Assembly: GCA_002315855.1 (NCBI GenBank) | Contig: DCIG01000070.1 | Location: forward strand, 1-56,916 | DNA: 56,916 nt | Reading direction: 5' to 3' | Origin: Lentisphaeria bacterium UBA1732 | GTDB taxonomy: Bacteria; Verrucomicrobiota; Lentisphaeria; Victivallales; UBA1829 | Shown here: positions 17,229-25,774 of the stretch, in pieces | How positions within the stretch are numbered: the first letter of the stretch is position 1 | Layout: each line of letters opens with the position of its first letter | Made by a program: the position numbers and the translations under genes | Notes under the pieces: generated by a model | Told to the model about the DNA's origin: nothing | Databases searched by the model: none | The model's input: only the letters and a program-made list of their open reading frames with translations

Positions 17229-17873
17229 TTAAACGCGGCATTCGTTTTTCCGGGCTAATACATATCCCTGAGTCAGCAGGATGGAGCGATTCAGACCTGT
17301 TTTCAGGACCGTGCCGAATTGAGCACAGACGGAAGCGACTTCGGAGAGACGCAGGGGGCGTTCATCGGGGAACTGCCAAATGCGGAAGAGTTCCGCCGAT
17401 GCACGAACCAAAGGGTAAGGGAAACAGGGGGAGGGGAACGTAATCAGGACGATTGCGCCGGGTTTCGCAAACCGGAAATGACGCTGAATGACAACAGGGG
17501 TATCCTGCGGGGAGAAATGCTCAATGAGACCGAAACTCAAGACGACATCCGCCTGCAAAACAGGAGGAGGGGCAAGCAAATCGCAGGAGAGAACGGAAAC
17601 ATTGTCATTCAGAATGTTCTGTTTGAGGAAGAGGCGGAGACCTTCGATGCAATTGTCCACGACTTTGTAGTCATGAGGGTGAAACGCCCGGTCAAACGCA
17701 GGGAAAAACGAGCTCCCGCCGCCGCCCAGCTCCAAGACATCGGGATTCGGGTGAATGCCCGCACTTTTCAACAAGGAAAGAGCGCGGCAAGCCGTAATCC
17801 TGCGGGTGAAACGGGCCGCGGGGAACGGATTGCCGTAGTAGGAACTCCAGTCTGTTTTCGGGGAATCGGTCAT
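17229..17873 (-). CDS. Class I SAM-dependent methyltransferase
   Basis: The 214-residue protein carries a Rossmann methyltransferase core: motif I VLELGGGGSS (about 46-55), an acidic loop YKVVDNC, and LSFGLIEHF (about 111-119), followed by the usual beta-strand PGAIVLITFPSP. The substrate cannot be read from the sequence; related proteins act in surface-polysaccharide or small-molecule methylation. The ATG at 17873 has AAGGA a few bases upstream; an upstream in-frame TTG is less likely. It lies 70 bases after tgt on the same strand and is probably the third gene of that unit. Confidence 0.8.
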   Translation of the reverse strand: MTDSPKTDWSSYYGNPFPAARFTRRITACRALSLLKSAGIHPNPDVLELGGGGSSFFPAFDRAFHPHDYKVVDNCIEGLRLFLKQNILNDNVSVLSCDLLAPPPVLQADVVLSFGLIEHFSPQDTPVVIQRHFRFAKPGAIVLITFPSPCFPYPLVRASAELFRIWQFPDERPLRLSEVASVCAQFGTVLKTGLNRSILLTQGYVLARKNECRV

Positions 17874-17943
17874 TTTCCTTGGGGGTAAGAAACGTTTTTG
17901 CAATATGACGGGAATAAGGAATTTATCCCGTCGTTAAACGAGG

Positions 17944-19041
17944 TCAAAGGATGGAGTCGCCCTGCTGTTCCAACGTACCATCGGCAATGGCGGCGCGGAT
18001 GCGTTCCATGAGGGAAATGAAGTAATGAATATTGTGAATGGTCAGCAGACGAACGCCGAGGATTTCATTGACATTCAGCAGATGGCGGATGTAGGCGCGA
18101 GTAAATTCGCGGCAGGCATAGCAATCGCATAAGGGGTCAATAGGTGTGAAATCATCGAAGTAACGCCCTGCTTTCACGGGGAGCGTGAGATTGCCGCGAA
18201 GGAAAGCCGTACCGTGGCGGGCAAGACGCGTGGGCATGACGCAGTCAAACATATCGATGCCGTATTTGACGCCTTCGAGAATTTGTTTCGGGGTACCGAC
18301 GCCCATAAGATAGCGAGGCTTGTCTTGCGGGAGAAGAGGGGTGGTCCAGCTCATGACTTCAAACATTTCGGATTCGCTCTCGCCTACGGAGACACCGCCG
18401 ATGGCGTAACCATCGAAGTTCAGGGACGTCAGGTGGGCGGCGGCATTCTCGCGGAGGGAACGATAGACGGAGCCCTGAACGATACCGAACATCTGCTGTC
18501 CGTCGTTGAGTGGCTGTTCCCTGGAGGCTTCCGCCCAACGCTTGGTGATGGCGAGGGATTTTTCAGCGGCTTCGGGTGTGCAAGGGTAGGGGGTGCATTC
18601 GTCAAACGCCATCACGATGTCAGAACCCAAGGCGCGCTGAACGGCGATGGACTGCACAGGACCAAGGAAGAAACGCGAACCATCGATGTGGGACGAAAAT
18701 TCCACGCCATCGGGTTTCATTTTGCGGAGAGGAGCAAGGCTGAAGACCTGAAAGCCGCCACTATCCGTGAGGATGGGACGTTTCCAATTTTCAAACTTGT
18801 GCAGGCCGCCCGCTTTCAGGATGAGGTCGGTGCCGGGTTTCAAAAGGAGGTGGTAGGTATTTCCCAAAATGATTTTGACGTTCAGCTCTTCGAGTTCGCG
18901 TGGGGACATTGCCTTGACCGTGGCGCGAGTGCCGACGGGCATGAAAATCGGGGTCGGGACATCACCGTGAGGGGTGTGAACCGTGCCGAGACGGGCAGAG
19001 CTGAGCGCGGAGGTTTTGTGCAGGGTGAATCGTTCGCTCAT
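17944..19041 (-). CDS. tgt: tRNA-guanine transglycosylase
   Basis: Tgt exchanges guanine for preQ1 at position 34 of GUN-anticodon tRNAs on the way to queuosine. The 365-residue TIM barrel shows DSGGFQVFSL with the catalytic Asp, GGVSVGES, MGVGTP, a DxV segment IDMFDCVMPTR with the nucleophilic Asp, and zinc ligands CDCYAC plus a downstream His. Substrate synthesis genes are not nearby; folE at 30.7 kb encodes GTP cyclohydrolase I, which can feed the preQ1 route. Its start overlaps the DJ-1/PfpI stop as ATGA. Confidence 0.96.
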   Translation of the reverse strand: MSERFTLHKTSALSSARLGTVHTPHGDVPTPIFMPVGTRATVKAMSPRELEELNVKIILGNTYHLLLKPGTDLILKAGGLHKFENWKRPILTDSGGFQVFSLAPLRKMKPDGVEFSSHIDGSRFFLGPVQSIAVQRALGSDIVMAFDECTPYPCTPEAAEKSLAITKRWAEASREQPLNDGQQMFGIVQGSVYRSLRENAAAHLTSLNFDGYAIGGVSVGESESEMFEVMSWTTPLLPQDKPRYLMGVGTPKQILEGVKYGIDMFDCVMPTRLARHGTAFLRGNLTLPVKAGRYFDDFTPIDPLCDCYACREFTRAYIRHLLNVNEILGVRLLTIHNIHYFISLMERIRAAIADGTLEQQGDSIL

Positions 19042-19601
19042 GATTTGACAAACATTCCTTTCAGCACATTTTCTGAGGCGGCGGGGGAGACGCCAAGAGC
19101 AAGGGCAATTTCCGAGGCGAACGCGAAAGTTGCGCCGGGAGCTTTGCCCGTAATGACATTGCCGTCGTGTTCCACAGGGGCACCCGTGAAGACAAGTCCG
19201 GGTTTGAGGCTGAGAGCTTCGCAGCCGGGGTATCCGGTAACGGTTTCGGTGTCAATCACGCCGAACGAATGGAGCGCAATGGGGGCGGCGCAAATCGCGG
19301 CACAAACCGCGCCACGCGCTTTCGCCGCACGAAGGGCATCGCCGAGGGGGGCGCAGTCGCGGAGGGCGGTCGCGCCGGGCATACCGCCGGGAAGAATGAG
19401 GGCATCGGCCTGATTCAGGGGAGCCTGAGCAAGAGTGAGGTCGGCATTGACGCGGATTCCGTGTGCGCCCTGAACCGAAATGCCGTTGATTCCGGCGAGG
19501 ATGACGCGGATACCGTTGCGAATGAGAACGTCCGCAGTGCCGAGAGCTTCGACTTCTTCAAAGCCGTCAGCGAGGGCGATAATGGCAGTTTTTTGAATCA
19601 T
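19038..19601 (-). CDS. DJ-1/PfpI (YajL/ThiJ) family protein
   Basis: The 187-residue protein has the DJ-1 fold markers: start IQKTAIIALADGFEEVEA, ALILPGGMPGA, and the nucleophile elbow AAICAAPIAL with the reactive Cys, then TGYPGCE and the C-terminal helix. Homologues include YajL/PARK7 chaperone or stress proteins and protein/nucleotide repair candidates. An alternative ATG at 19613 adds four residues; neither start has a clear ribosome-binding site. It leads a three-gene unit with tgt and a methyltransferase, with a candidate promoter about 55 bases upstream. Confidence 0.88.
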   Translation of the reverse strand: MIQKTAIIALADGFEEVEALGTADVLIRNGIRVILAGINGISVQGAHGIRVNADLTLAQAPLNQADALILPGGMPGATALRDCAPLGDALRAAKARGAVCAAICAAPIALHSFGVIDTETVTGYPGCEALSLKPGLVFTGAPVEHDGNVITGKAPGATFAFASEIALALGVSPAASENVLKGMFVKS

Positions 19602-19651
19602 AAATGAACTCATGAGAGAAAAGATTGTGAAAGATATTTCATGCAATAATA

Positions 19652-19679
19652 ATATAGCACGGTCCTGAATGATTGCAAC
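19652..19679 (-). promoter_or_regulatory. Promoter for the DJ-1/PfpI-tgt unit
   Basis: On the minus strand TTGCAA (19679-19674) and TATATT (19657-19652) have a 16-base spacer, about 50 bases before the first gene. Confidence 0.6.
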
Positions 19680-19804
19680 CGATGGAAGAGATTGAGAGTT
19701 CATTTCAATGCAGGTGCAAAGCGATTCAAGCCGGTCAACAGTGAGAGGGGAAGCATTCACCGGGCTTTTTGCGCTATTTTGAAACGGCTTTTGAGAAAAC
19801 AGAT

Positions 19805-19833
19805 TTGCATATCGGGGAAAGACGGGGTAAATT
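19805..19833 (+). promoter_or_regulatory. Candidate promoter for the xerC operon
   Basis: TTGCAT (19805-19810) and TAAATT (19828-19833) have a 17-base spacer, 28-70 bases before the possible xerC starts. Confidence 0.5.
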
Positions 19834-19899
19834 AATACGGACGAATCGCAACGGAAAGACATGAGTCGGATTTGCGGGACGCGAACGAAAGAGATGAAC

Positions 19900-20862
19900 A
19901 TGAGTCAGACATTTACAGACGAAAATGTATGCCGTTTTCTGGAATATCTGGAGGCGGAACGAAATTCATCGGCACATACGGTGGAATCCTACGGGATTGA
20001 CGTGCGCCAATGCGCATTATTCTGTCTGAAGCGCGATCCGGCGGAACAGCAGGTGGACTGGAAAGCGATGAACGTGTACGATGCACGGGATTTTGCGGCG
20101 AAACTGACGACGGACGAGCTTTCCAAATCGTCAATCACGCGGAAACTTTCGGCAATGCGGACATTTTTCAGGTTTCTGATGCGGGAGGAAGTCGTTACGG
20201 AGAATCCGTTTCTTTCGCTGAATCCGCAGCACCGGAGCCGACCGCTGCCGAAATATATGACCGTGGACGAGGTGTCGCGACTGCTGGATGCGCCCAAGGC
20301 GGTGTGGGATGAACATTTCACGCTGGGCGTATCCAAAGACGAAGAATCGGCGGAGTTTGCATCCGCGCGCGACAGTGCGCTGCTGGAAGTGATTTATTCG
20401 GGAGGTCTGCGAATCAGCGAGGCACTCGGATTGAATTTCGGGGATTTGGATTTGATTTCCGGGGTGATGAAGATACGGGGGAAAGGGCGCAAAGAACGGT
20501 TGTGCGCACTGGGGCATCCGGCTCTCCGCGCAATCAAGGCGTACCGTCCAATCCGTAAGAAAATCCAGCCATCGGAACACAGCACAATGCCGGTTTTCAT
20601 CAACCGTTTCGGGACGAGGCTGACGGCACGGTCGTTTCAGCGGAATTTCAAGTGGTATCTGGAACAGGCGAATCTGCCGCCGGACATGACGCCGCACAAA
20701 CTGCGGCATTCCTTTGCGACCCATCTGCTGGATGCGGGTGCGGACTTGCGAAGTGTGCAGGCACTGCTGGGGCATGAGAATTTAAGCACGACCCAAATCT
20801 ATACCCATATCAGCACGGAACGAATGAAACAAATCTATGCGAAGGCACATCCCCATGCGTAA
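19900..20862 (+). CDS. xerC: Tyrosine recombinase of the XerC/XerD type
   Basis: The 320-residue protein has the N-terminal SAM-like core-binding domain (FLEYLEAERNSSAHTVESY) and the catalytic domain. Active-site residues are visible: Arg171 (GGLRISE), Lys in GKGRKER, HKLR (His266, Arg269), GHENLSTT, and Tyr in QIYTHIS. Xer enzymes resolve chromosome dimers at dif. No dif-like site was recognised in the window. The start is uncertain: ATGs at 19861, 19894 and 19900 are in frame, and 19900 gives the most typical length with an AAGAG-type site upstream. The choice between XerC and XerD is tentative. It overlaps the O-antigen gene by 8 bases. Confidence 0.9.
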   Translation: MSQTFTDENVCRFLEYLEAERNSSAHTVESYGIDVRQCALFCLKRDPAEQQVDWKAMNVYDARDFAAKLTTDELSKSSITRKLSAMRTFFRFLMREEVVTENPFLSLNPQHRSRPLPKYMTVDEVSRLLDAPKAVWDEHFTLGVSKDEESAEFASARDSALLEVIYSGGLRISEALGLNFGDLDLISGVMKIRGKGRKERLCALGHPALRAIKAYRPIRKKIQPSEHSTMPVFINRFGTRLTARSFQRNFKWYLEQANLPPDMTPHKLRHSFATHLLDAGADLRSVQALLGHENLSTTQIYTHISTERMKQIYAKAHPHA

Positions 20863-22753
20863 TCATGAGAACGAAACCGCAAGCGGCGGAAAGCAAGTGA
20901 ACGGGAACGAAGCCGAAAAGACGGGGCGGATTTTGAGGATATGCGAGTGGTTTGCACTGGTGCTGACGGCTCTGCTCCCCGTGAAATTCTGTTCTTTCGT
21001 GTCCACGCCGGAGGCTGTACCGCTGTACCGGTTCGATTTCGCCTCTCTGATTTTTGTGGTGTGGCCGATTACGTTTTTCGAGATTGCGGCAACGGTGCTG
21101 ATGATTCTGACGGCGATATGCTATCTATTGAATATCAGAAAGAAAGCGGGGGTTGTGAGACTGCCCCGGAGCTATATGATGTATCTTTCCGCATGGGCAA
21201 TTCTGGCGGCGGTGTCTGCAACGGGATGGCTGAATGCGTCTGCGGAAGTGTATGCGGCGCAAATGACTGATTATGTTTTCGGACTGACTGCATACGCTGC
21301 AAGCATGACGGTTTTATTCTGTCTGGACGGCGAACGAATGAGACGATTCAGCACACGGGCACTGCTGATCGGGACGGCGTGTGCGGTGTATTCGGGATTG
21401 AGACAATATTTCATCGGCTTCGATGAACTGGAAGAGTTTCTGGCGAAACAGGCGAAAGAGGCGGGACATGCGATTGTGAATGAACAGTTTGCCGTGCGTG
21501 TGGCAGAACGGAGAGTGCAGGGCGATTTCGCGTCGTGCAATACCTACGGGGGATTTCTGGCGGGGATGCTGAGTTTTGCGGCATTGGTGTTCTGGCGGTT
21601 CGGGAATGAACGAGTGTCGCCGCCGAAAACATCGCGGAGATTATTTGCGGGGATTGCACTGGCGGCAGTGGGATTCACGCTGATTCAGACAGACAGCCGA
21701 GGAGCGTTTGTGTCGCTTTTTGCGGCACTGGGGCTGGCGGTGCTGTGTCTTCCGATGAAACGGAATATGCGAGCGGCCCTGATTTGTGCGGCGGCGGCAG
21801 GTTTCGCGGGGCTGGCGTGGCTGATTGCAACGGGACGCGGAATGATGTCAATGTTCGTGCGGTTCGACTACTGGCAGGCGGCACTGCGCATGATGCTGAA
21901 ACACCCGCTTACGGGGACCGGATGGGGAGATTTCTTCCATGATTTTGAGGTACTGCGTTTCTGGCAGGACAAGGAAGCGGCTCATACGCCCCACAATATG
22001 CTGATGCTTTTTGCCTCCTCGTGCGGGGTGCCTGGTCTGGCGGCAGCGGCGTGGCTGCTGTGGATTCCGGTCTATCAGGGATGCAGAAATATTTGCAGGA
22101 TGGATTGGAAAAAACAGGGAACGATTTTCATGTGCGTGAATTCAATCGCCCTGCTGACGCTGTTTTTCGGACTGCAACTCGATTTGGGGTTTGAGACTCC
22201 GGCATTCATGGCGGCGTGGGTGGTGATTTCACTGATTGTGCTTGGTGCGGATTCGAGGGAGACGGAGCTGAAAAAGAAATGGGGATATACGGGGGCGGCA
22301 GTGCTTATTGCCGCAGGGACAGCCGTGCTGCCGAAGCTGTGCGAGCATACGGCGCATGAATACGCCGCCGCCCGGCTGGAAGAAGCACTCGATCCGCGAT
22401 TCTCGATGAATCTTGCCGTGGATTACGAGGCACCGCCGGAACTGGTTTATCAGCTGGTGATGAAAGCGGAAAGGTATGCGCCGCGCGATCCGTTTATACG
22501 GGCCTCGTATGCCGACTATCTTTTTGAACACGGGGATGCAGAAAGAGCGATCAGGAACATGGGAATCGCGATTTCGCGATCGCCGCAGAGAGCATCATTT
22601 TACAAGAGCCGCGCGCGTTACCGTTACTTCGCAAACGGGCGCAAGACGGATGATGCAGTCCGATCCGATTTGGCAGAATTGCGGCGGCTGACCCCGAACA
22701 ATCCCGAACATCAAGCAAGCGACGAAGAACTTTGTCAAAGAATGGAGAAATGA
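20855..22753 (+). CDS. O-antigen ligase/polymerase family membrane protein
   Basis: The 632-residue protein has about 11 hydrophobic segments between residues 20 and 500. The Wzy_C/WaaL-type loop is clear: QTDSRGAFVSL, then HPLTGTGWGDFFHDF, AHTPHNMLMLFASSCGVPGL. The last 120 residues are soluble with TPR-like helices (APRDPFIRASYADYLFEHGDAERAIRNMGIAISRSP). Such proteins polymerise or ligate O-antigen or other lipid-linked glycans at the periplasmic face; which one cannot be decided here. The following coiled-coil gene starts 3 bases after its stop. Confidence 0.88.
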   Translation: MRNHENETASGGKQVNGNEAEKTGRILRICEWFALVLTALLPVKFCSFVSTPEAVPLYRFDFASLIFVVWPITFFEIAATVLMILTAICYLLNIRKKAGVVRLPRSYMMYLSAWAILAAVSATGWLNASAEVYAAQMTDYVFGLTAYAASMTVLFCLDGERMRRFSTRALLIGTACAVYSGLRQYFIGFDELEEFLAKQAKEAGHAIVNEQFAVRVAERRVQGDFASCNTYGGFLAGMLSFAALVFWRFGNERVSPPKTSRRLFAGIALAAVGFTLIQTDSRGAFVSLFAALGLAVLCLPMKRNMRAALICAAAAGFAGLAWLIATGRGMMSMFVRFDYWQAALRMMLKHPLTGTGWGDFFHDFEVLRFWQDKEAAHTPHNMLMLFASSCGVPGLAAAAWLLWIPVYQGCRNICRMDWKKQGTIFMCVNSIALLTLFFGLQLDLGFETPAFMAAWVVISLIVLGADSRETELKKKWGYTGAAVLIAAGTAVLPKLCEHTAHEYAAARLEEALDPRFSMNLAVDYEAPPELVYQLVMKAERYAPRDPFIRASYADYLFEHGDAERAIRNMGIAISRSPQRASFYKSRARYRYFANGRKTDDAVRSDLAELRRLTPNNPEHQASDEELCQRMEK

Positions 22754-22755
22754 GC

Positions 22756-23019
22756 ATGAAAAGTGCATGGGAACTGGCATTGGAACGCAGCGGCGGAGCC
22801 TTGAAAGAGCTATCGCCTGAAAAGAAAGAACGGCTGGCGGAAATCGACCGCGCGGCGCAGGCGAAAATCGCGGCGGCGAAATTATCCGCCGAACAAAAAC
22901 TGGCGACTATGACCGAGGCGGAAGAAATCGCCATGCTGAAAGACGGTCTGGTGGTGGAAATCCGTTCCATCGAGGAAGAGCGGGAGCGGAAAAAAGAGAG
23001 AGTTCGCGCAGAAGCATGA
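22756..23019 (+). CDS. Small charged coiled-coil protein
   Basis: The 87-residue product begins MKSAWELALERSGG and is almost wholly charged helix with Ala/Glu/Lys/Arg heptads (about 18-87). I recall short proteins with this N-terminal signature in PVC bacteria, but their function is not known to me. GGAG lies about 10 bases before the ATG; an ATG at 22750 would give two more residues and an ATGA overlap with the upstream stop. The end overlaps the cysteine desulfurase start by 4 bases, so the two are translationally coupled. Confidence 0.75.
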   Translation: MKSAWELALERSGGALKELSPEKKERLAEIDRAAQAKIAAAKLSAEQKLATMTEAEEIAMLKDGLVVEIRSIEEERERKKERVRAEA

Positions 23020-24161
23020 ATCTGTATTTCGATTATGCGGCGGCGGCTCCTGCAGATGAAGATGTACTGAAGCGTTTCGCCCGGCTCGCCGCCATGTATC
23101 CCGCAAATCAAGAGGCGGCCGGAGCGGCAGGGGCGGAAATGCGCAAAGCGGTTGCGGGTGCAGAACATATTCTCGCCAAGGCATTCTGCGGAGAAGGAAA
23201 CGCAAACGACTGCGGCATCCTGTGGACCATGACCGGAACAGAAGCTGTCGGAGCGGCAATCACAGCGGCGGGACAAATCTGCAAGGGCGGAGACGTGCTG
23301 TACACCGACGGCGAACATGATTCCGTGCTTGCGGCGTTGAAGCGTTTGCCGACGGGATTCCGGCTCGTGAAAGTGGGAGTGAAGCGGAACGGGCAAATCG
23401 ACTGCGAGGACTTCAAGGCGAAACTTTCGAGGGAGACGGCGTTTGCGGCACTGCACTGGGTGCAGAGCGAAACAGGATGTATTCAGCCGCTTGCGAATGT
23501 GCGGGAGATTCTGGATGCGTATGCTCCGAAGTGTCTGCTGATTGCCGACACGATTCAGGGAGCGGGGAAAATACCGTTTGACTATGCAGGCATCCGACCT
23601 GACATGGCTTTGATTTCGGGACAGAAAATCGGGGTCCCGGCAGGCGGCGCGGTGCTTTATTCACTCCGATACCGGAAAGTATTCGGGGAACTGCGGAGCG
23701 TGCATCATGCCGTGGGACGCATTCCCCCCGCATTTGCGGTTTTACTGGCGGAACATTTCGCAAAACGAGTGGAAGAGATGCCGGAGAATGAGAGGCGAAT
23801 GCGCGAACTGAAACAAGAACTGCTTGCGGCACTGAAGCGGGAAATCCCGGCGAAAACGTGGTTCGCCACGCTGACCGACGGGGAGTCTTCCCCCTATATT
23901 CTGCACCTGCAATTTTCCGGGGAAGTCATGACGTACCAAGGGGCGATTCTGGTACGGATATTGAACAAATACGGGGCTTCCATCGCATCGGGAAGCGCGT
24001 GCAACGCCGAAACAGATCTGCCGTCGCGCATTCTTTCTGCAATGGGAGTGCCGAAAGACAAGGCATATTCGGGGGTGCGACTTTCGCTTTTCGACCACGT
24101 GAAAACGGAGCAGATTCAGTCGATTGCGGAATTAATGGGACGAGCCGTCAGAGAATACTGA
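23016..24161 (+). CDS. Cysteine desulfurase-like PLP enzyme (NifS/IscS family)
   Basis: The 381-residue fold-type I aminotransferase has the NifS start YFDYAAAAPADEDV, TMTGTEAVGAAI, GEHDSVLAAL, and the PLP lysine in ISGQKIGVPAGGAVLY. The active-site cysteine loop SGSACNAETDLPS is also present. In IscS/NifS the residue before the PLP Lys is normally His; here it is Gln. Sulfur transfer from cysteine is the family reaction, but no scaffold, IscR or tRNA-thiolation partner is adjacent. The gene closes the xerC operon and faces murC, with a palindromic repeat between them. Confidence 0.85.
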   Translation: MNLYFDYAAAAPADEDVLKRFARLAAMYPANQEAAGAAGAEMRKAVAGAEHILAKAFCGEGNANDCGILWTMTGTEAVGAAITAAGQICKGGDVLYTDGEHDSVLAALKRLPTGFRLVKVGVKRNGQIDCEDFKAKLSRETAFAALHWVQSETGCIQPLANVREILDAYAPKCLLIADTIQGAGKIPFDYAGIRPDMALISGQKIGVPAGGAVLYSLRYRKVFGELRSVHHAVGRIPPAFAVLLAEHFAKRVEEMPENERRMRELKQELLAALKREIPAKTWFATLTDGESSPYILHLQFSGEVMTYQGAILVRILNKYGASIASGSACNAETDLPSRILSAMGVPKDKAYSGVRLSLFDHVKTEQIQSIAELMGRAVREY

Positions 24162-24178
24162 GGTAATTCAGAGGGGCT

Positions 24179-24229
24179 ATAGAGCTGATTTCCAAAGCTC
24201 CCCGCAGGATTTTTGAATCAGCACTCTAT
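24179..24229. repeat. Dispersed palindromic repeat between convergent genes
   Basis: Arms ATAGAGCTGATTT and AATCAGCACTCTAT enclose a CG-rich centre; the element fills most of the 64-bp gap between the convergent desulfurase and murC genes and could act as a bidirectional terminator. Related copies lie at about 30.6, 31.5 and 33.5 kb. Confidence 0.7.
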
Positions 24230-25506
24230 TCATCCAGTTTCTGAGTTTCAGCAATGAGGGCCGGGAGGATTTTCTGCAAATCACCGGCCCCGATAATCGC
24301 CGCCATATCACCTGAGCGAAGTGAAACGCCGACAGTGTGCCCCATTTCGTCCCATGTACCGCGGAGAGCAGTGCCGCGGACGGCGGACGCCAAGTCGTCC
24401 GAAGAATATTTCCCGCCGGAGGTCCATGCTGCAAAAACAGGCGTAATAAAGACGCGGTCAGCTGTGGAAAGGACTTTCACAAAGTCATCGAAATAGCGTT
24501 CGAGGCGGGCATAGCGGTGAGGCTGGAAAATGACGGTAAGGCGTTTGCCGGGGCATAATTCGCGCAGGGCGCGGAGGCTTTCTTTCAGTTCTGTGGGATG
24601 GTGCGCGTAATCTTCAATTACGGGGATCACTCCGCGATGACGGAACGAAAGACGGCGATCAACGCCGGGAAAATCGGAGAGGATACGAATGGCTTCGGCA
24701 CGGTCGATGCCGCAAAATTCCGCCGCCGCAACCGCGAACGCCATATCCATGCGCATGAAATGAGGGAATTTCGAGGGAATGTCGGAGGGGATATTTTCGG
24801 GGTCGAGGAAACGAACCGCAGGATGTCCGGCGAAGAGGCGTTCGGCAACGGTGGATTTCCCGCAAAACAGGGTATCGGAGCGGGATGCAAAGGTACGGAA
24901 TGAATTTTCCAACGCTTCCACCCCGCCAACACTCCAGGCATGGTCGTCTTCGACATTGGTAACGATACCAAGCGCAGATTTCAAAAGGGCGTGCGTAGAG
25001 TCGCTTTCATCTGCTTCGGTAACAAACAAATCGCCGTTTCCGGCAGAGCCGTTGACGGGCCATCCGGGGACATTGCCGCCAATCATGATGCCGGGATTCA
25101 GACCGGCATGGCTCAGCACCCATGCGATCATGGACGTAACCGTGGTTTTGCCGTGAGAACCGCAAATCGAGACGGTGCGTCTGTAGGAGGAAGCAACAAG
25201 AGCCAACGCCTGCCCGCGCTGAATGACCGTCATGCCGGCACGTCCTGCGGCGAGACGTTCGGGATTGTCCGTGCCGGCCGCCGAAGTGCGGATAATCAGC
25301 GGTGTGCCGCCGTGGGGCAGGTGATCGGCAGACTGTCCCGTGAATACGGGAATGCCCAAATCACGCAACATGCGGGTATTGCCGTTTTCGATGAGGTCGC
25401 TGCCCGTAACGCGAAGATTTTTCTCATGAAGAAGACGGGTGAGAGGGGCGCAGCCGGCACCGCCGCAGCCGATGATGTGAAAAGAAGAAAAGTCAGAAAG
25501 ATTCAT
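24226..25506 (-). CDS. murC: UDP-N-acetylmuramate-L-alanine ligase
   Basis: MurC adds L-Ala to UDP-MurNAc in the cytoplasmic stage of peptidoglycan synthesis. The 426-residue protein has the N-terminal HIIGCGGAGCAPL (UDP-sugar site), the ATP loop ICGSHGKTTVTSMI, EADESDST, NVEDDHAW, VIEDYAHHPTE, and IFQPHRYARL. These are MurC/Mpl family marks; the absence of an Mpl-type C-terminal extension favours MurC. The ATG at 25506 gives MNLSDFSSFHIIG; further in-frame ATGs lie upstream but none has a strong binding site. Other mur genes are not adjacent. Confidence 0.92.
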   Translation of the reverse strand: MNLSDFSSFHIIGCGGAGCAPLTRLLHEKNLRVTGSDLIENGNTRMLRDLGIPVFTGQSADHLPHGGTPLIIRTSAAGTDNPERLAAGRAGMTVIQRGQALALVASSYRRTVSICGSHGKTTVTSMIAWVLSHAGLNPGIMIGGNVPGWPVNGSAGNGDLFVTEADESDSTHALLKSALGIVTNVEDDHAWSVGGVEALENSFRTFASRSDTLFCGKSTVAERLFAGHPAVRFLDPENIPSDIPSKFPHFMRMDMAFAVAAAEFCGIDRAEAIRILSDFPGVDRRLSFRHRGVIPVIEDYAHHPTELKESLRALRELCPGKRLTVIFQPHRYARLERYFDDFVKVLSTADRVFITPVFAAWTSGGKYSSDDLASAVRGTALRGTWDEMGHTVGVSLRSGDMAAIIGAGDLQKILPALIAETQKLDE

Positions 25507-25683
25507 GTTGAGAGATGGAATGTCAAGCATGTGCGGCGAGGGGACAGAAATACACAGAAAAACCGGAGCCGACACAGCATATTGGAAAGAGTTTTTTCAA
25601 GAGACCTCTCATCCGAATGAATCGAGGCATCCCTAAAAAAATACAGCGAAAAGGTCAAAAATCAAGAAACGGACGTACTTTTT

Positions 25684-25710
25684 TTGAAAAATAGCTTTCA
25701 TTTCTACAAT
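25684..25710 (+). promoter_or_regulatory. Candidate promoter for hisG
   Basis: TTGAAA (25684-25689) and TACAAT (25705-25710) have a short 15-base spacer in an AT-rich stretch, 65 bases before the hisG ATG. Confidence 0.4.
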
Positions 25711-25774
25711 AATGCAGTATATTATTATTTTGTACAAAGCATTTTTACCATATTACACATAAGGAAAACAAACA

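Noticed and set aside
19900..20862. Integrase of a genomic island with attachment sites
   Set aside because: The protein fits housekeeping XerC/D, is embedded in an operon with cell-envelope genes, and no att repeats or tRNA gene were seen.
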